DNA of 64,000 nt, from contig JBNKRJ010000133.1 of the NCBI GenBank assembly GCA_050296515.1, forward strand, positions 62,001 to 126,000. Direction: 5' to 3'. The translations under genes were made by a program, and so were the position numbers. This stretch comes from NBLH01 sp050296515. Its GTDB lineage: Bacteria > Bacteroidota > Bacteroidia > Bacteroidales > NBLH01. This document shows, in pieces, positions 46,454-55,926 of the stretch. Below the pieces are notes generated by a model. It saw nothing but the letters and a program-made list of their open reading frames with translations, made no database searches and was not told the origin of the DNA. How positions within the stretch are numbered: position 1 is the stretch's first letter; each line of letters begins with the position of its first letter.

Positions 46454-46548
46454 TTATTCATATTTTTTAAATAAGTAATTCAATTAGATGCTTAATTCCC
46501 AATCAACGTTGTTTAGTTAAAAAGCAATTTTCTCATTTAGTATGTAAA

Positions 46549-46625
46549 GCACCCTTCGACTCCGCTCAGGGTGCAACCGGAGGCTGTACTTCGACAGGCT
46601 CAGTAACCAAGCAGAGTCGAAGTCG
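46549..46625. repeat. Paired hairpins of CTTCGAC-type repeat sequence
   Basis: Two adjacent inverted repeats occupy the mgsA/S46 spacer. GCACCCT pairs with AGGGTGC at the left, and ACTTCGAC pairs with GTCGAAGT at the right. Both arms contain the CTTCGAC core with nearby GCTCAG. The sequence is GC-rich against its background and looks like the short dispersed intergenic repeats common in Bacteroidota. Only one locus is visible here. Confidence 0.55.
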
Positions 46626-46703
46626 GGTTTCATTGACTTAAAGACATTGAATTCCCAATATTAACTTGCAAGGTTTAACTCAAATATTATTCAAACATTT
46701 ATT

Positions 46704-48839
46704 TTATTCCATTTTCCCTTGTTCTAGTTCTTTAACCAGGCGACCAGTCTTATAAACTAGTTTTAGTGCTTCCATCAATCCCCAGGAATCTGTTGCAACT
46801 GCACGGTTATTTTCCTCTAAAAATGCATAGGCACCTGCAAGGCTTTCAAGATTACCATCATGCACAAGACCTATAACCTCCGCATTCCTGTTAATAATCG
46901 AACTTCCCGAATTACCCCCAACTATGTCGTTTGTTGAGGCAAAACCAACCGGAATCGATAAATCAAGTCCTGCTGGTGGCTTTTTCCAGATGTCATGCAA
47001 ACCCCAAGGATAATCTTTCTGACCAAAAGAGAAATACCTGTCGTAAAGACCATAGTAAGTTGTTTTCCCTGGTGCAATTGTTCCATTGTACTCATATGGC
47101 TTAATTACTCCATCCGAGATTCTTAAAGTTAATGTTGCATCAGGTGGAATAATTTCTCCATAAGCTTCAAAAATTAAACGCCCCAGTTTATGATTTAAGA
47201 CTTCCAGCTTGCTGTATAACTTTTCCCTTCTATCAGAATTAGTTGCCGTAACAATTCTGCTGGTGATATAATATTGCAAAAGTGGATCTTTTGAAGTTAA
47301 AATGGCATCGGGATCGGCTATCAATTGCTCAACATATTTTTTATCATCCAATTTTGAGTTTTGCAAAACATAGTTAAGTGCTTCCTGACCAGTTTTGCCA
47401 CCATAAGCAGTCTTTAAAAGTGCATAGTTTTCACCCATCACTTTGTAAAGATAATCTGCATGAGCAATTAGCATTGATTTTTGCAATTCGGGATCAACCG
47501 GTTCAACAAAAATTTTCTTTTTCGTTTCGTCCAACTTATCAGCTTTGTAGTACTTATGACGTTTTTCTTCAGGTAATTTCATCTGCTCAGCAAAAGTGAC
47601 CAGATTTTCTGCTGTTTGTTGATAGCTTGATGCATAATACCCTGACACTGAGATTAGTACCTGTTCCTTTTCAAATTTATTTAATTCGTCAAAAACCATA
47701 TCAATATCGCCCCATAAACTTCCATATTCAGCTTGTAGTTTAAGATCATTATTCACTTTTTCCTTCAGGCTCTTTTCAAAATCTCTTTTTTTGGTCATCA
47801 AATAATCATCGTTCAATGCCATTAGTCCTCCAGCATAGGCTTTACGGCCATTGGCAACACTTAATAAGCGACCAAGCAACTCTTGCTGCCGTTCGGGGTT
47901 GGCTTCAAAAAACTTATAATAGGCATGGTATAATTCGTTCAAACGATGAAGAATAATTGGACTTTTAACATCCCGAAAAAACTCAAGTTCTCGCATTGAC
48001 AAAAGTCGGTCTGTATTTCCAGGTCTTCCAACAACAAAAATGGGCTCATTTTCGGTAGCACCTTTCTTGCTCCAGCTAAAAAAATGTTTTGTCTTTACCG
48101 GTTTTCCATTTTCATAGGCTCTTACAAAAGCAAAATCCAATTCGTACCTGGGATAGGTAAAATTATCCCAATCCCATCCAGTAGCCGCAATTTGCACATC
48201 AGGAGCCATTACCAACCGAATATCAGTATACCTTTTATACATGTACAATGAATATTTGCCACCATTGTACAAGGTCACAATTTTACATGTTAGTCCTGTC
48301 TTTTTCGCATATTTTTCTGTAATTTCCTTAAAAGCCTTTTCCTTAGCGGCTATTTTTTCCTTATCAGTCTTTCCTTTTTCAAGAGCTTTGAATATTTCTC
48401 CTGTAACATCTTTTATTTCAATTAATTGATCAACATAAAGATTTGGGAAAACTCTTTCATCTTCGAGCGTTTTTGCATAGTAGCCATCTCTAAAAATATT
48501 TTCTCCTTCTTTTTGGATTTCTCCCAGCCGACCACGTACACAATGATGATTTGTCATGATTAATCCATCTTCAGAAACAAAAGCTCCTGAACACCCACCT
48601 CCAAATTGAAGCGCTGATTTTTGAACATCATCCAGCCATTCTTTGCTCGGGCTAAAATTGTATTTCTTTTTATATTTTTCTAATGGAACAGCATCAAAGG
48701 TCCACATGCTTCCAAAATCATCAAAAGAAAACTTTACTTTGCTTAAATCAAGTGGTTCATAAATAGACCTTTGCGCATTTGACGGGTAGGTCCCAAATAT
48801 CAATAATAAGAAGAGTGATATTTTAGTGAGATAATTCAT
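46704..48839 (-). CDS. S46 family dipeptidyl-peptidase, DPP7-like
   Basis: This periplasmic serine exopeptidase releases dipeptides from oligopeptides. It is 711 aa with a signal peptide (about 1-22, SNA-Q). The chymotrypsin-like catalytic residues are visible: His98/99 in MTNHHC, Asp in the RYELDFAFVR segment and Ser644 in VGGNSGS. The residue 18 positions after the catalytic Ser is Gly662 (HDGN). As I recall, Gly here marks DPP7-type preference for hydrophobic P1 residues and Arg marks DPP11-type acidic preference. It complements the M24B and S9 peptidases at the left end. Confidence 0.93.
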   Translation of the reverse strand: MNYLTKISLFLLLIFGTYPSNAQRSIYEPLDLSKVKFSFDDFGSMWTFDAVPLEKYKKKYNFSPSKEWLDDVQKSALQFGGGCSGAFVSEDGLIMTNHHCVRGRLGEIQKEGENIFRDGYYAKTLEDERVFPNLYVDQLIEIKDVTGEIFKALEKGKTDKEKIAAKEKAFKEITEKYAKKTGLTCKIVTLYNGGKYSLYMYKRYTDIRLVMAPDVQIAATGWDWDNFTYPRYELDFAFVRAYENGKPVKTKHFFSWSKKGATENEPIFVVGRPGNTDRLLSMRELEFFRDVKSPIILHRLNELYHAYYKFFEANPERQQELLGRLLSVANGRKAYAGGLMALNDDYLMTKKRDFEKSLKEKVNNDLKLQAEYGSLWGDIDMVFDELNKFEKEQVLISVSGYYASSYQQTAENLVTFAEQMKLPEEKRHKYYKADKLDETKKKIFVEPVDPELQKSMLIAHADYLYKVMGENYALLKTAYGGKTGQEALNYVLQNSKLDDKKYVEQLIADPDAILTSKDPLLQYYITSRIVTATNSDRREKLYSKLEVLNHKLGRLIFEAYGEIIPPDATLTLRISDGVIKPYEYNGTIAPGKTTYYGLYDRYFSFGQKDYPWGLHDIWKKPPAGLDLSIPVGFASTNDIVGGNSGSSIINRNAEVIGLVHDGNLESLAGAYAFLEENNRAVATDSWGLMEALKLVYKTGRLVKELEQGKME

Positions 48840-49274
48840 AACCAGGATAATTAAATTAAAAATTGAAGTCGTTAACTATAAATCAGTCCAAAAATATAAA
48901 ATTAGTTGTTGCCTATAAAACAAAAGCTCTAAGAATAGGAGTAACCGGGTGTAAAATAACTTTATAATCACCCCCCGAAAGGCAGTGTGTAAAAACCCTA
49001 AAGTTATTTGTATTGATCCTAAAAAAAATACTTCCGGTTACTAATTCAAATAATGATTAATGCTTAATGATTAATGATTATTAGATAGTTTAATGATTTT
49101 TTAAACTTATGAAATGGAATTATAAAATTAGTGATTGAATAATTAGCTATAATTATTGTATATTATGTTTTAAATAATGGATAAAAGAAAGTTAAATATG
49201 ATTAGAAAAAAGTTAATATAGCTAAAAAGGTTTTTACTTTTTCTAAATAAGTAATAATAATTGAAAAACAAGAT
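48840..49274. other. 435-nt divergent intergenic region
   Basis: No gene was found. It holds a 10-bp inverted repeat (48955-48964 with 48999-49008) and a short run of TAATGATTAATG-type tandem sequence near 49050-49083. A minus-strand promoter-like TATTTTTG (48889-48896) is also present. The inverted repeat could be an operator for either flanking gene. Confidence 0.5.
48889..48896 (-). promoter_or_regulatory. Putative S46 gene promoter -7 element
   Basis: The minus strand reads TATTTTTG (TAnnTTTG match) about 50 nt upstream of the S46 start. A TTG lies about 24 nt further up, slightly long for a -33 box. Confidence 0.4.
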
Positions 49275-49616
49275 ATGAATAATGTACTATTAATGATTGG
49301 AAGGGAAATGAAAAGAAAACATATAACGATTACAGAATTATCCCGGAGAATGAAGCTTCACCAATCGACTGTCTCAGGAATGCTTAACCGCTCATCAATT
49401 AAGGTAAAGAAACTTGCTGAATTGTGTAAGGTGCTTGAATATAATTTTTTTAGAGAAATTGCAGAAAAACTACCTTATGAGGAACCCGTTTATGATTCTG
49501 TAAATAAAGAAAGGGAGCTTGAACTTTTGGGACAAATAAAAAAGCTCGAAGAAGAGAATAAAATCTTAAACATAAAGGTTAATGTGCTGGAAGATGTTAT
49601 ATCGCGATTAAAATAA
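49275..49616 (+). CDS. Small HTH (XRE-like) protein with C-terminal leucine zipper
   Basis: This 113-aa predicted DNA-binding protein has an N-terminal helix-turn-helix (about 5-60: ITITELSRRMKLHQSTVSGMLNR) resembling the Cro/CI-XRE fold. A C-terminal coiled coil (about 78-113) has heptad leucines and isoleucines (LELLGQIKKLEEENKILNIK) that should dimerise it. There is no ligand domain. It is a single gene ending at a bidirectional terminator. Its target is unknown; the inverted repeat upstream (48955-49008) is a candidate. Confidence 0.8.
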   Translation: MNNVLLMIGREMKRKHITITELSRRMKLHQSTVSGMLNRSSIKVKKLAELCKVLEYNFFREIAEKLPYEEPVYDSVNKERELELLGQIKKLEEENKILNIKVNVLEDVISRLK

Positions 49617-49637
49617 TAGCAGTAATTGAAAAAACAA

Positions 49638-49664
49638 AAGCCTGAAGAAATACACTTCAGGCTT
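49638..49664. terminator. Bidirectional terminator
   Basis: A 10-bp perfect stem (49638-49647 with 49655-49664) with a 7-nt loop has an A-run to its left and an A/T-rich stretch to its right. It lies between the convergent HTH and cupin genes. Confidence 0.8.
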
Positions 49665-49685
49665 AAATAAGATTAAAATAAATGA

Positions 49686-50024
49686 TTAAGATTGCTTTGA
49701 CTTAATCAAAGTCAGCAACATTTTAAATCGTTGATTTGCATTTACTGCATGCATAATATCTTTGGGCATAATAATCGACTCGCCTTCCTTCACCAAGTAA
49801 GGTTTGTCAGCAATTATTATTACCCCTTCACCTTCAACTACCTGAATAAGAGCATCAAAAGGAGTAGTATGCGGACTTAGTTTTTCGCCCTTATCGAATG
49901 CAAAAAGTGTAATTCTTCCTGCTTTATCATCCATAATACTTTTGCTTACAATTGATCCCGGGCTGTATTCTACAAGTGTTTTAAAGTTTAATACTTTGCT
50001 ATGCAATGGTTGAATATATTCCAT
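49686..50024 (-). CDS. Single-domain cupin protein
   Basis: This 112-aa cupin_2 fold protein has the first motif G(X)5HxHxxxxE reduced to GEKLSPHTTPFDALIQVVEGEG. Only one motif-1 His (Pro-His-Thr) is seen. The second motif, PKDIMHAVNA, keeps one His. The metal site may therefore be two-His or altered. It is cytosolic, with function unassigned; such small cupins often act as sugar or stress-linked enzymes. It lies 57 nt downstream of the TPR-CHAT operon on the same strand. Confidence 0.85.
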   Translation of the reverse strand: MEYIQPLHSKVLNFKTLVEYSPGSIVSKSIMDDKAGRITLFAFDKGEKLSPHTTPFDALIQVVEGEGVIIIADKPYLVKEGESIIMPKDIMHAVNANQRFKMLLTLIKSKQS

Positions 50025-50081
50025 AAAATGAGTTTTTTAGTTTTTGCTTAACAAATTTACTTAAAATAATTAAGCATTACA

Positions 50082-53000
50082 TTACTTTAATAATACAAAC
50101 GCAGCCCAATAATATGGTAAGTATTTTCTTTTCATTTCATTTTGAGCCAGGTTAAAAGCTTCCGGAATAGTAAAATTTAGGTTTTTGTAAGTATAAAATT
50201 GCTTCATTAATTCAACTGTTTGATAATCGGGTATTTGCCAAAGACTCATGATAACGTACTCAGCACCTGCAATTTTGAACGAACGCTGTAATCCATACAC
50301 TCCTTCACTCCCCTTTATCTCACCAAGACCAGTTTCACAGGCGGAAAGTACTACCAATTCTGTATTCATTAAATTAGTATTACTAACCTCATAGGCTGTC
50401 AGAATTCCATCTTCTGCATCATCAGGCATATTTAGATTATTCCAACTCCTGTTTGCCCCAGCAAATAATAAGCCCGAGCGAAACAATGGATTTTTGGATA
50501 TTTCAAATGCATTGTACTTATCTTCAGAAGGACCAGAATTATTATTTGTTTCGGGGTCTTCAATAAAAAAACCATGGGTTGCAATATGGATTATATTTGG
50601 AGAAACTTTATTACCTGTATATTGCTTAAATGTTTCTTCAACTGCATTTTCGCCCTTATAACTCTCAACATCAACCTTTTGTGCTTTAAACAAAGCTTCT
50701 ATAGCTTCTGTTTCTTCAAGCGTGCCATGAAGATAACTCCAGGTGGTTCCTCTGCTGATTGTTTGTGTTAATAGTTTGACCTTACTTTTATCAATCTCTA
50801 ACTTATCATTCTTTTTATAAGATCTGGTTAGCTTTTCAATTTGCTCTGGTTTAACATCGTAATCAATCCCGCCATAGAGGCTCACTTTGTATTCAGTATT
50901 GGTTACAAACCTTTTATGGCTGATGATATTTCGTGTGCTAATTAGTGTATTAAGCTTATATTTATCAGACACATAGGTGCTATCATTAATCGACAATGCA
51001 GCAAATGAAATATTATGTAACAGGCCTCCCGGAGAATAGTAAACCGTCCTGGCACCTTCAAGATAATTTTCAATTGGCTCCCAAATTAAATCATATAATT
51101 TCCTGCTGATTTTATCGTCATCGGGTTTAAAACCGTCCTGTTTTCTTTTTGTTTTATGGTACAAATGTCCTATAAACTCCTCTTCGGTATAATAATTATC
51201 TTTCTTTAATAGTTTTTCAAGTTGCTTTTGTTCAAAAAGAAAAATCATTTTAGGATTTTTATAGTCAGGTCTTAAAATCAAAGCACAGTATATAATACTA
51301 TCTGTAGAAAAAAGGTTTCGATATTTAAAAGCAATAAACTCAACAGCAACCTCATCCTTTTGCAAGCTCTTTTTGATATCCTTCCAACCAGCTATATTGA
51401 TTTGGGCTCTTGAATTGACTATTTTAGGATGAGTAGTGACCCTTTTTTCAAGTATTTCTGCTCTTTCGTTTATCAATTTTAAAGAGTCATCACTAATCTG
51501 CTGATTCGAGGTAAATAACCGTCCTTGCTTTTCCTTTAGTTCTATAAATTCAAGGTATTCTTTAATCAACAAAGAATCTCCTGTTTGAAAAACTGATTTC
51601 CTAAGGTTTTTCTCAGCCTGAAGCATTAGCCCTTTCCTTGCCAAAACATTATCGTAAGCATAACCTGCCAATGCAGGATTTCTTCGTCTTTCATTAAAAT
51701 AAAAGGAATAATAAGTATTAAAAAGATAGTCCGTTGAATTCAGAAAAGCTTCAGATTCCTGTTCGGTCATGTAATTAACAGATTCATTGACTTTGTTTAT
51801 AATTATCTCGTTGGCACGAATCAGGTTTTTCTCACATTTCTTTATTTGCCCAGTCTCAAAGTAAAGTGCAGCAAGATTATTCTGCAATACTGAGTATTGA
51901 TAATGAAACTCTCCAAAAAGTTTTTTAGTTAATGTAGCTGATTCGAGCAAATCCTTTTCAGCCTTTTCGTATTCTTTGGTTCGAATGTACATTTCTCCAC
52001 GGCTGTTTAAAGTCCCGGCATAGTCAGAATTGTTTTTACCAACTGCATTATTAATGGCTAAAAGACTTTCTGTATATAAAGAATCAGCTATGCTAAATTC
52101 CTTATATTTTTTATAAAACCCAGCCACTTTTTTCAATAGCTTAGCAAAATCCAGGTTGTTCTTTCCGTAAAGCTTCCATCCTAATTGATAAGCATTTCTA
52201 TAAGTATCAGCAGCTTCATTAAATCTTCCTGTCAGCTCGTATAGTTCAGCTAAATTGGTTAATAAAGTAAACTTTTCTTCACTATCAAGCTCCTCATTTT
52301 TAGCTAATTCCAGCCCTTGGAGATAAAGAGGTTCTGCCTTTTTATAGTTTCCTGATTCGTGATATAGCACAGCCAGACCATTAAGAGTATAAATATAATC
52401 GGGATGATTTTCACCAATTATTTTTTTCCTGATTTCCTGAGCTTTAAGATAGTATTGCTCAGCTCCGAAAAAGTCTCCCTGCTGATAATAAAGTACAGCT
52501 AAGTTATTCATTACCAATACATAGTCAGCAGTATTTTCATAACCAAATTTTTTAAGTAATTCTAAAGACTCAAAATAGCACTTCTGTGATTTGTTGAAAT
52601 TCCCTGCTTCAAAGTATGCAACACCTAAAGTTGATAATGAATTGGCATATTTTAATCCTTCACCCTCTTTCCTTTTCCTATTATTGACAATAAGTTCGTA
52701 GTTTTTTATAGCATCTTTTAAATCTCCCTTTTTTCGCTGAGAATTAGCCAGATTGAGCAAATAATCGAAACTTTCCTCAGCAAGCTCATCTTTACTTAAT
52801 TGATGATTAACAATCAATTGCCTGATTTCAATTGCTTTGTCAAATTCTGAAGCCTTCTCATATATATCGGCTTTATTAGTGAGTTCAATCAAATGATTGG
52901 GATGATATTCTCCATCTGTCACTTTGGTTAAACTTATAACTGTATCCTGGTATTGTAATGCTTTATCATACTCTTGCTCTTTTTCATACAATCGCTCCAA

Positions 53001-53474
53001 AAGAATGTATGAATAGACGTAAAAAGGAGCCCTTTTATCAAGAACTTTTTTCCTGATATTAAGTGCTTCAGAAAAAATTTGCTCTGCTTTATCAAACTGC
53101 CCGTTATTCATATAAGCTTCACCCAGGAAGCAATATGAATTCAAATAGATAGCATGCTCTTTTCCAAGCACTGGTTCAACTATTCTAAGAACTTTATGGT
53201 ATCCAATGATTGCTTTATCATATTGTTTATCAATCAAATAAACATAGCTAAGATTATTCATTAAAGCTCCATAATCTTCACTGACAGTATCAACTTTGCT
53301 AAGAATTTCAACCGCCTTTTCTCCGTTTTCAATTGCGGGTTTGTTTTTTCCAGATTGAAAATCTGTTGCCATTTGCTGGTAGTATTGTTTCCAATCCTGA
53401 GCCTTTAAATATGTGGAGTGCAAAACAAATAATACCGCAAAAATCTTAAAAAGTCTATATATTCTAATCTTCAT
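50082..53474 (-). CDS. Large TPR-CHAT caspase-like protein
   Basis: This 1130-aa protein has a signal peptide (about 1-25, ending LKAQ). At least eleven TPRs of the 42-residue Nephrocystin/kinesin-light-chain style cover about 30-560, with repeated LNNLAxLYxxxGxxxxAExLY. A helical linker (about 560-800) precedes the C-terminal CHAT domain (about 820-1130). The protease dyad is intact: His967 in IHIATHGFF and Cys1046 in VVLSACETGLG. There is no C-terminal membrane span, unlike the CHAT protein at 42.7 kb. It starts 6 nt after the upstream Mur-ligase gene, so the two form an operon. Confidence 0.9.
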   Translation of the reverse strand: MKIRIYRLFKIFAVLFVLHSTYLKAQDWKQYYQQMATDFQSGKNKPAIENGEKAVEILSKVDTVSEDYGALMNNLSYVYLIDKQYDKAIIGYHKVLRIVEPVLGKEHAIYLNSYCFLGEAYMNNGQFDKAEQIFSEALNIRKKVLDKRAPFYVYSYILLERLYEKEQEYDKALQYQDTVISLTKVTDGEYHPNHLIELTNKADIYEKASEFDKAIEIRQLIVNHQLSKDELAEESFDYLLNLANSQRKKGDLKDAIKNYELIVNNRKRKEGEGLKYANSLSTLGVAYFEAGNFNKSQKCYFESLELLKKFGYENTADYVLVMNNLAVLYYQQGDFFGAEQYYLKAQEIRKKIIGENHPDYIYTLNGLAVLYHESGNYKKAEPLYLQGLELAKNEELDSEEKFTLLTNLAELYELTGRFNEAADTYRNAYQLGWKLYGKNNLDFAKLLKKVAGFYKKYKEFSIADSLYTESLLAINNAVGKNNSDYAGTLNSRGEMYIRTKEYEKAEKDLLESATLTKKLFGEFHYQYSVLQNNLAALYFETGQIKKCEKNLIRANEIIINKVNESVNYMTEQESEAFLNSTDYLFNTYYSFYFNERRRNPALAGYAYDNVLARKGLMLQAEKNLRKSVFQTGDSLLIKEYLEFIELKEKQGRLFTSNQQISDDSLKLINERAEILEKRVTTHPKIVNSRAQINIAGWKDIKKSLQKDEVAVEFIAFKYRNLFSTDSIIYCALILRPDYKNPKMIFLFEQKQLEKLLKKDNYYTEEEFIGHLYHKTKRKQDGFKPDDDKISRKLYDLIWEPIENYLEGARTVYYSPGGLLHNISFAALSINDSTYVSDKYKLNTLISTRNIISHKRFVTNTEYKVSLYGGIDYDVKPEQIEKLTRSYKKNDKLEIDKSKVKLLTQTISRGTTWSYLHGTLEETEAIEALFKAQKVDVESYKGENAVEETFKQYTGNKVSPNIIHIATHGFFIEDPETNNNSGPSEDKYNAFEISKNPLFRSGLLFAGANRSWNNLNMPDDAEDGILTAYEVSNTNLMNTELVVLSACETGLGEIKGSEGVYGLQRSFKIAGAEYVIMSLWQIPDYQTVELMKQFYTYKNLNFTIPEAFNLAQNEMKRKYLPYYWAAFVLLK

Positions 53475-53480
53475 AATGAT

Positions 53481-54851
53481 TTATCTCAGTGATTTATCTA
53501 CAAAACTTGCAAAATCAGCCAATGAAGGATCCCTTGCCCCTGTCAATAACAAAACATCACCATTGTTTAGCCTTTGCTTTAACAGAGAGGGTAGCTCATT
53601 CCTATCTTCAACAAAATAAGCATTAGAATGAGTTCTTTTTATATCCTGAATCAAGTCATTTGCAGAAATGTCCTTTGTTACTGTTCCTCCAGCATAATAA
53701 ATTTCTGACATCCATACCTCATCATGTTCCCGCAAGGCTTCTGAAATTTCATTGACAAATTCTGTTCTCAGAAATTTGGTTGGTGTAAACCCATGCGGCT
53801 GAAACCATACAATTAATTTGCTTTCAGGGAATTGACAAGCCTTGATTGAGGCTGCCAGCTTTGCAGGATTATGGGCGTAATCATCGATTAAATATACTCC
53901 CCCGGGTTGCCCAATTAATTGGTGTCTTCTATAAATTCCCTTGTAGTTTTTTAAAGCTTTTGCTGATTCTTCAATGGGAATGCCCATTTGATAGCAGGCT
54001 GCAACTGCTGCCACTGCATTTTCCATGTTGTGCTGTCCCAATACAGGTACCTCAAAGCTTACACTGTTAATCTTAAAATTAATTTTAAACCCTTCTTTAC
54101 AAAAATCAGTAGCGTTAAATCCACAATTTGCTTCAATTCCGAAGTCATCATCTAAGTTTTCAGAAAACATCTTTGTCCGTGCATGTGATTGATTTACAAT
54201 CAATTTACCCTTGATGTTTTTCTTAAAGGTGGCAAAAATATCTTCAAGCTCACTAATTTCCTTGTGATCCTTGTCGATGTTTAATATGACCCCTGTTTCA
54301 GGTTGATACTTTACCAGAGAGCCATCCGATTCATCCGCCTCTATGACCAACCAATCACTATCTGCAGCAATCGCATTTCCTATCTTTCCTTTTTCCTGCA
54401 AAGCCACTAAACCAGCCCCGCCAATAAACGAAATTGGCTTACCCGCCTGTTCCATAATATGACAAATCATTGCCGATGTGGTTGATTTCCCGGATGTTCC
54501 CGAAACAGCAATTGTCTTCTTCGTTCGGCAAATTGCAGCCAGTAAATCAGCCCTGTGGACAATCGGAATATTTAATTTCAATGCCTTTTGGTACTCAACA
54601 TTACTCTCTTCAATAGCTGTGGAAACTATGAAAACCCCTGTTTCACTGGTAATTCCACTTCCATCCTGAGGAAAAGTATCAACACCCTCATTATTCAACT
54701 GAATTTCAACATGTTGTTTTTCTCCTTTTTTAAATTGTCTGTCGGAACCAGCCACTTTTTTGCCTGTTCCTGCTAAATATTGAGCAATGGCACTCATGCC
54801 TGTTCCAGCAACTCCAATAAAAAAATAGTTTGTAAATCGGTTTATATCCAT
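53481..54851 (-). CDS. MurC/Mpl-like Mur ligase
   Basis: This is an ATP-dependent ligase of the Mur family, probably acting on UDP-MurNAc or a related muramyl compound. The N-terminal Rossmann motif FIGVAGTGMS, the P-loop GTSGKSTT (about 118-125), the ADESDGSLVKY segment, RRHQLIG and the DDYAHNPAKLAA C-terminal motif are all present. It is about 456 aa from the ATG at 54851. The frame opens from a TTG at 54896, which is less likely. Its P-loop is GTSGKSTT where MurC normally has GTHGKTTT, and it has NIDKDHKE in place of the usual NIxxDH pattern. So it is a paralogue and not certain to be the housekeeping MurC. It is in operon with the TPR-CHAT gene. Confidence 0.82.
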   Translation of the reverse strand: MDINRFTNYFFIGVAGTGMSAIAQYLAGTGKKVAGSDRQFKKGEKQHVEIQLNNEGVDTFPQDGSGITSETGVFIVSTAIEESNVEYQKALKLNIPIVHRADLLAAICRTKKTIAVSGTSGKSTTSAMICHIMEQAGKPISFIGGAGLVALQEKGKIGNAIAADSDWLVIEADESDGSLVKYQPETGVILNIDKDHKEISELEDIFATFKKNIKGKLIVNQSHARTKMFSENLDDDFGIEANCGFNATDFCKEGFKINFKINSVSFEVPVLGQHNMENAVAAVAACYQMGIPIEESAKALKNYKGIYRRHQLIGQPGGVYLIDDYAHNPAKLAASIKACQFPESKLIVWFQPHGFTPTKFLRTEFVNEISEALREHDEVWMSEIYYAGGTVTKDISANDLIQDIKRTHSNAYFVEDRNELPSLLKQRLNNGDVLLLTGARDPSLADFASFVDKSLR

Positions 54852-54970
54852 ATGTCTGGCAAATTTTCTAATCAAAATTAAAACAATATCAATCAAATTG
54901 ACAAATTAACCTTTAGTGATTCAGAAATTTTATTATTTTTGATAGACAATGAAATGAATTTATTGAAAAC

Positions 54971-55080
54971 CTAGTTGAGTCAAATATAATGCTTCATGTA
55001 AATAGGTCAGGTGATAACACCTGGCTGGTGCACTTGTCAGGTGTTGCCACCTGGCAAATTAATCTTGACACAACACTAGT
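54971..55080 (-). repeat. Palindromic MITE-like dispersed repeat, copy C
   Basis: This ~110-bp element occupies most of the spacer before the FISUMP gene and ends about 30 nt before its start. It has ACTAGT-type ends, CTTGACACAACACTAGT at the right and the central CTGGTGCACTTGTCAGGTG shared with copy B. Orientation is the same as B and opposite to A. Confidence 0.82.
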
Positions 55081-55111
55081 AAGCAAAATTTTATAACCGA
55101 AATTCAAACTT

Positions 55112-55906
55112 ATGAGCTTTAAATGTAATATTGGGATACATGATTGGGATGGCTGCACCTGCAAAAACTGTGGAAAAATACGTGATGATCACCATGATTT
55201 ATCAGTTGATTGTGAAAAATGCTCAAAATGTGGTCAAGTTATCAATGATAACCATGACTGGTCACATGATTGCGAGAAATGTTTCAAATGCGGTAAAACA
55301 AGAGAAGATGCTCATTCATGGTCGCACGACTGCGAAAAATGTTCGGATTGTGGCAAAACCAGGATTGATAAACACCAGATGGAAAACGGGATGTGCACAG
55401 TATGCGGACATGGGGTTTTTAATGATGCCGATGGAAAAGTGTACCAGATTGTTAAAATAGCCGGTCAGGTAATTATGGCCCAAAATTATGCAAAGAAACC
55501 CGCTGAAGGAAACTTCTGGGCTTACGAAGATGATGAAGAAAACGCAAAAACATTTGGATATTTGTACGATTGGGAAACCGCCAAAAAACTAACCCCAAAG
55601 GGATGGCATCTCCCGACTAAAGAAGAATGGGAAAGAGTTTTCCAATCACTTGGTGGACATTCAAAAGAGGTTTATGATAAAATGAAGGCAGGCGGAAACA
55701 GTGATTTTGAAGCCCGTTTGGGCGGCTGGCGCTATGTTAAAGGCGTTTATAATGGAAAAGGTGCAAGTTCCCATTATTGGTCAGATACATCTAAAGATGA
55801 AAACCATGCATGGAATTTTAAACTTGTAGCCTACGGTCATCATGCTGAATTTGAAACCGGAGAAAAGGGCCTGGGTTTAAGTGTGAGGTATTTTAAAGAT
55901 AGGTAA
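55112..55906 (+). CDS. Zinc-knuckle repeat plus FISUMP domain protein
   Basis: The 264-aa protein starts with about 100 residues of tandem zinc-ribbon-like repeats of exactly 20 residues (CysxxCysxxCysGly at 34-40, 54-60 and 74-80). Diverged copies sit at 15-20 and 95-98. The pattern is HDWSHDCEKCFKCGKTRED. The C-terminal ~155 residues (from DADGKVYQI) match the Fibrobacter succinogenes major paralogous (FISUMP) domain, with GYLYDWETAKK and PKGWHLPTKEEWERV. There is no signal peptide, which is odd because FISUMP domains are usually on exported proteins. The function is unknown. Confidence 0.82.
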   Translation: MSFKCNIGIHDWDGCTCKNCGKIRDDHHDLSVDCEKCSKCGQVINDNHDWSHDCEKCFKCGKTREDAHSWSHDCEKCSDCGKTRIDKHQMENGMCTVCGHGVFNDADGKVYQIVKIAGQVIMAQNYAKKPAEGNFWAYEDDEENAKTFGYLYDWETAKKLTPKGWHLPTKEEWERVFQSLGGHSKEVYDKMKAGGNSDFEARLGGWRYVKGVYNGKGASSHYWSDTSKDENHAWNFKLVAYGHHAEFETGEKGLGLSVRYFKDR

Positions 55907-55926
55907 ATTTATACTAATTTTTAGAT

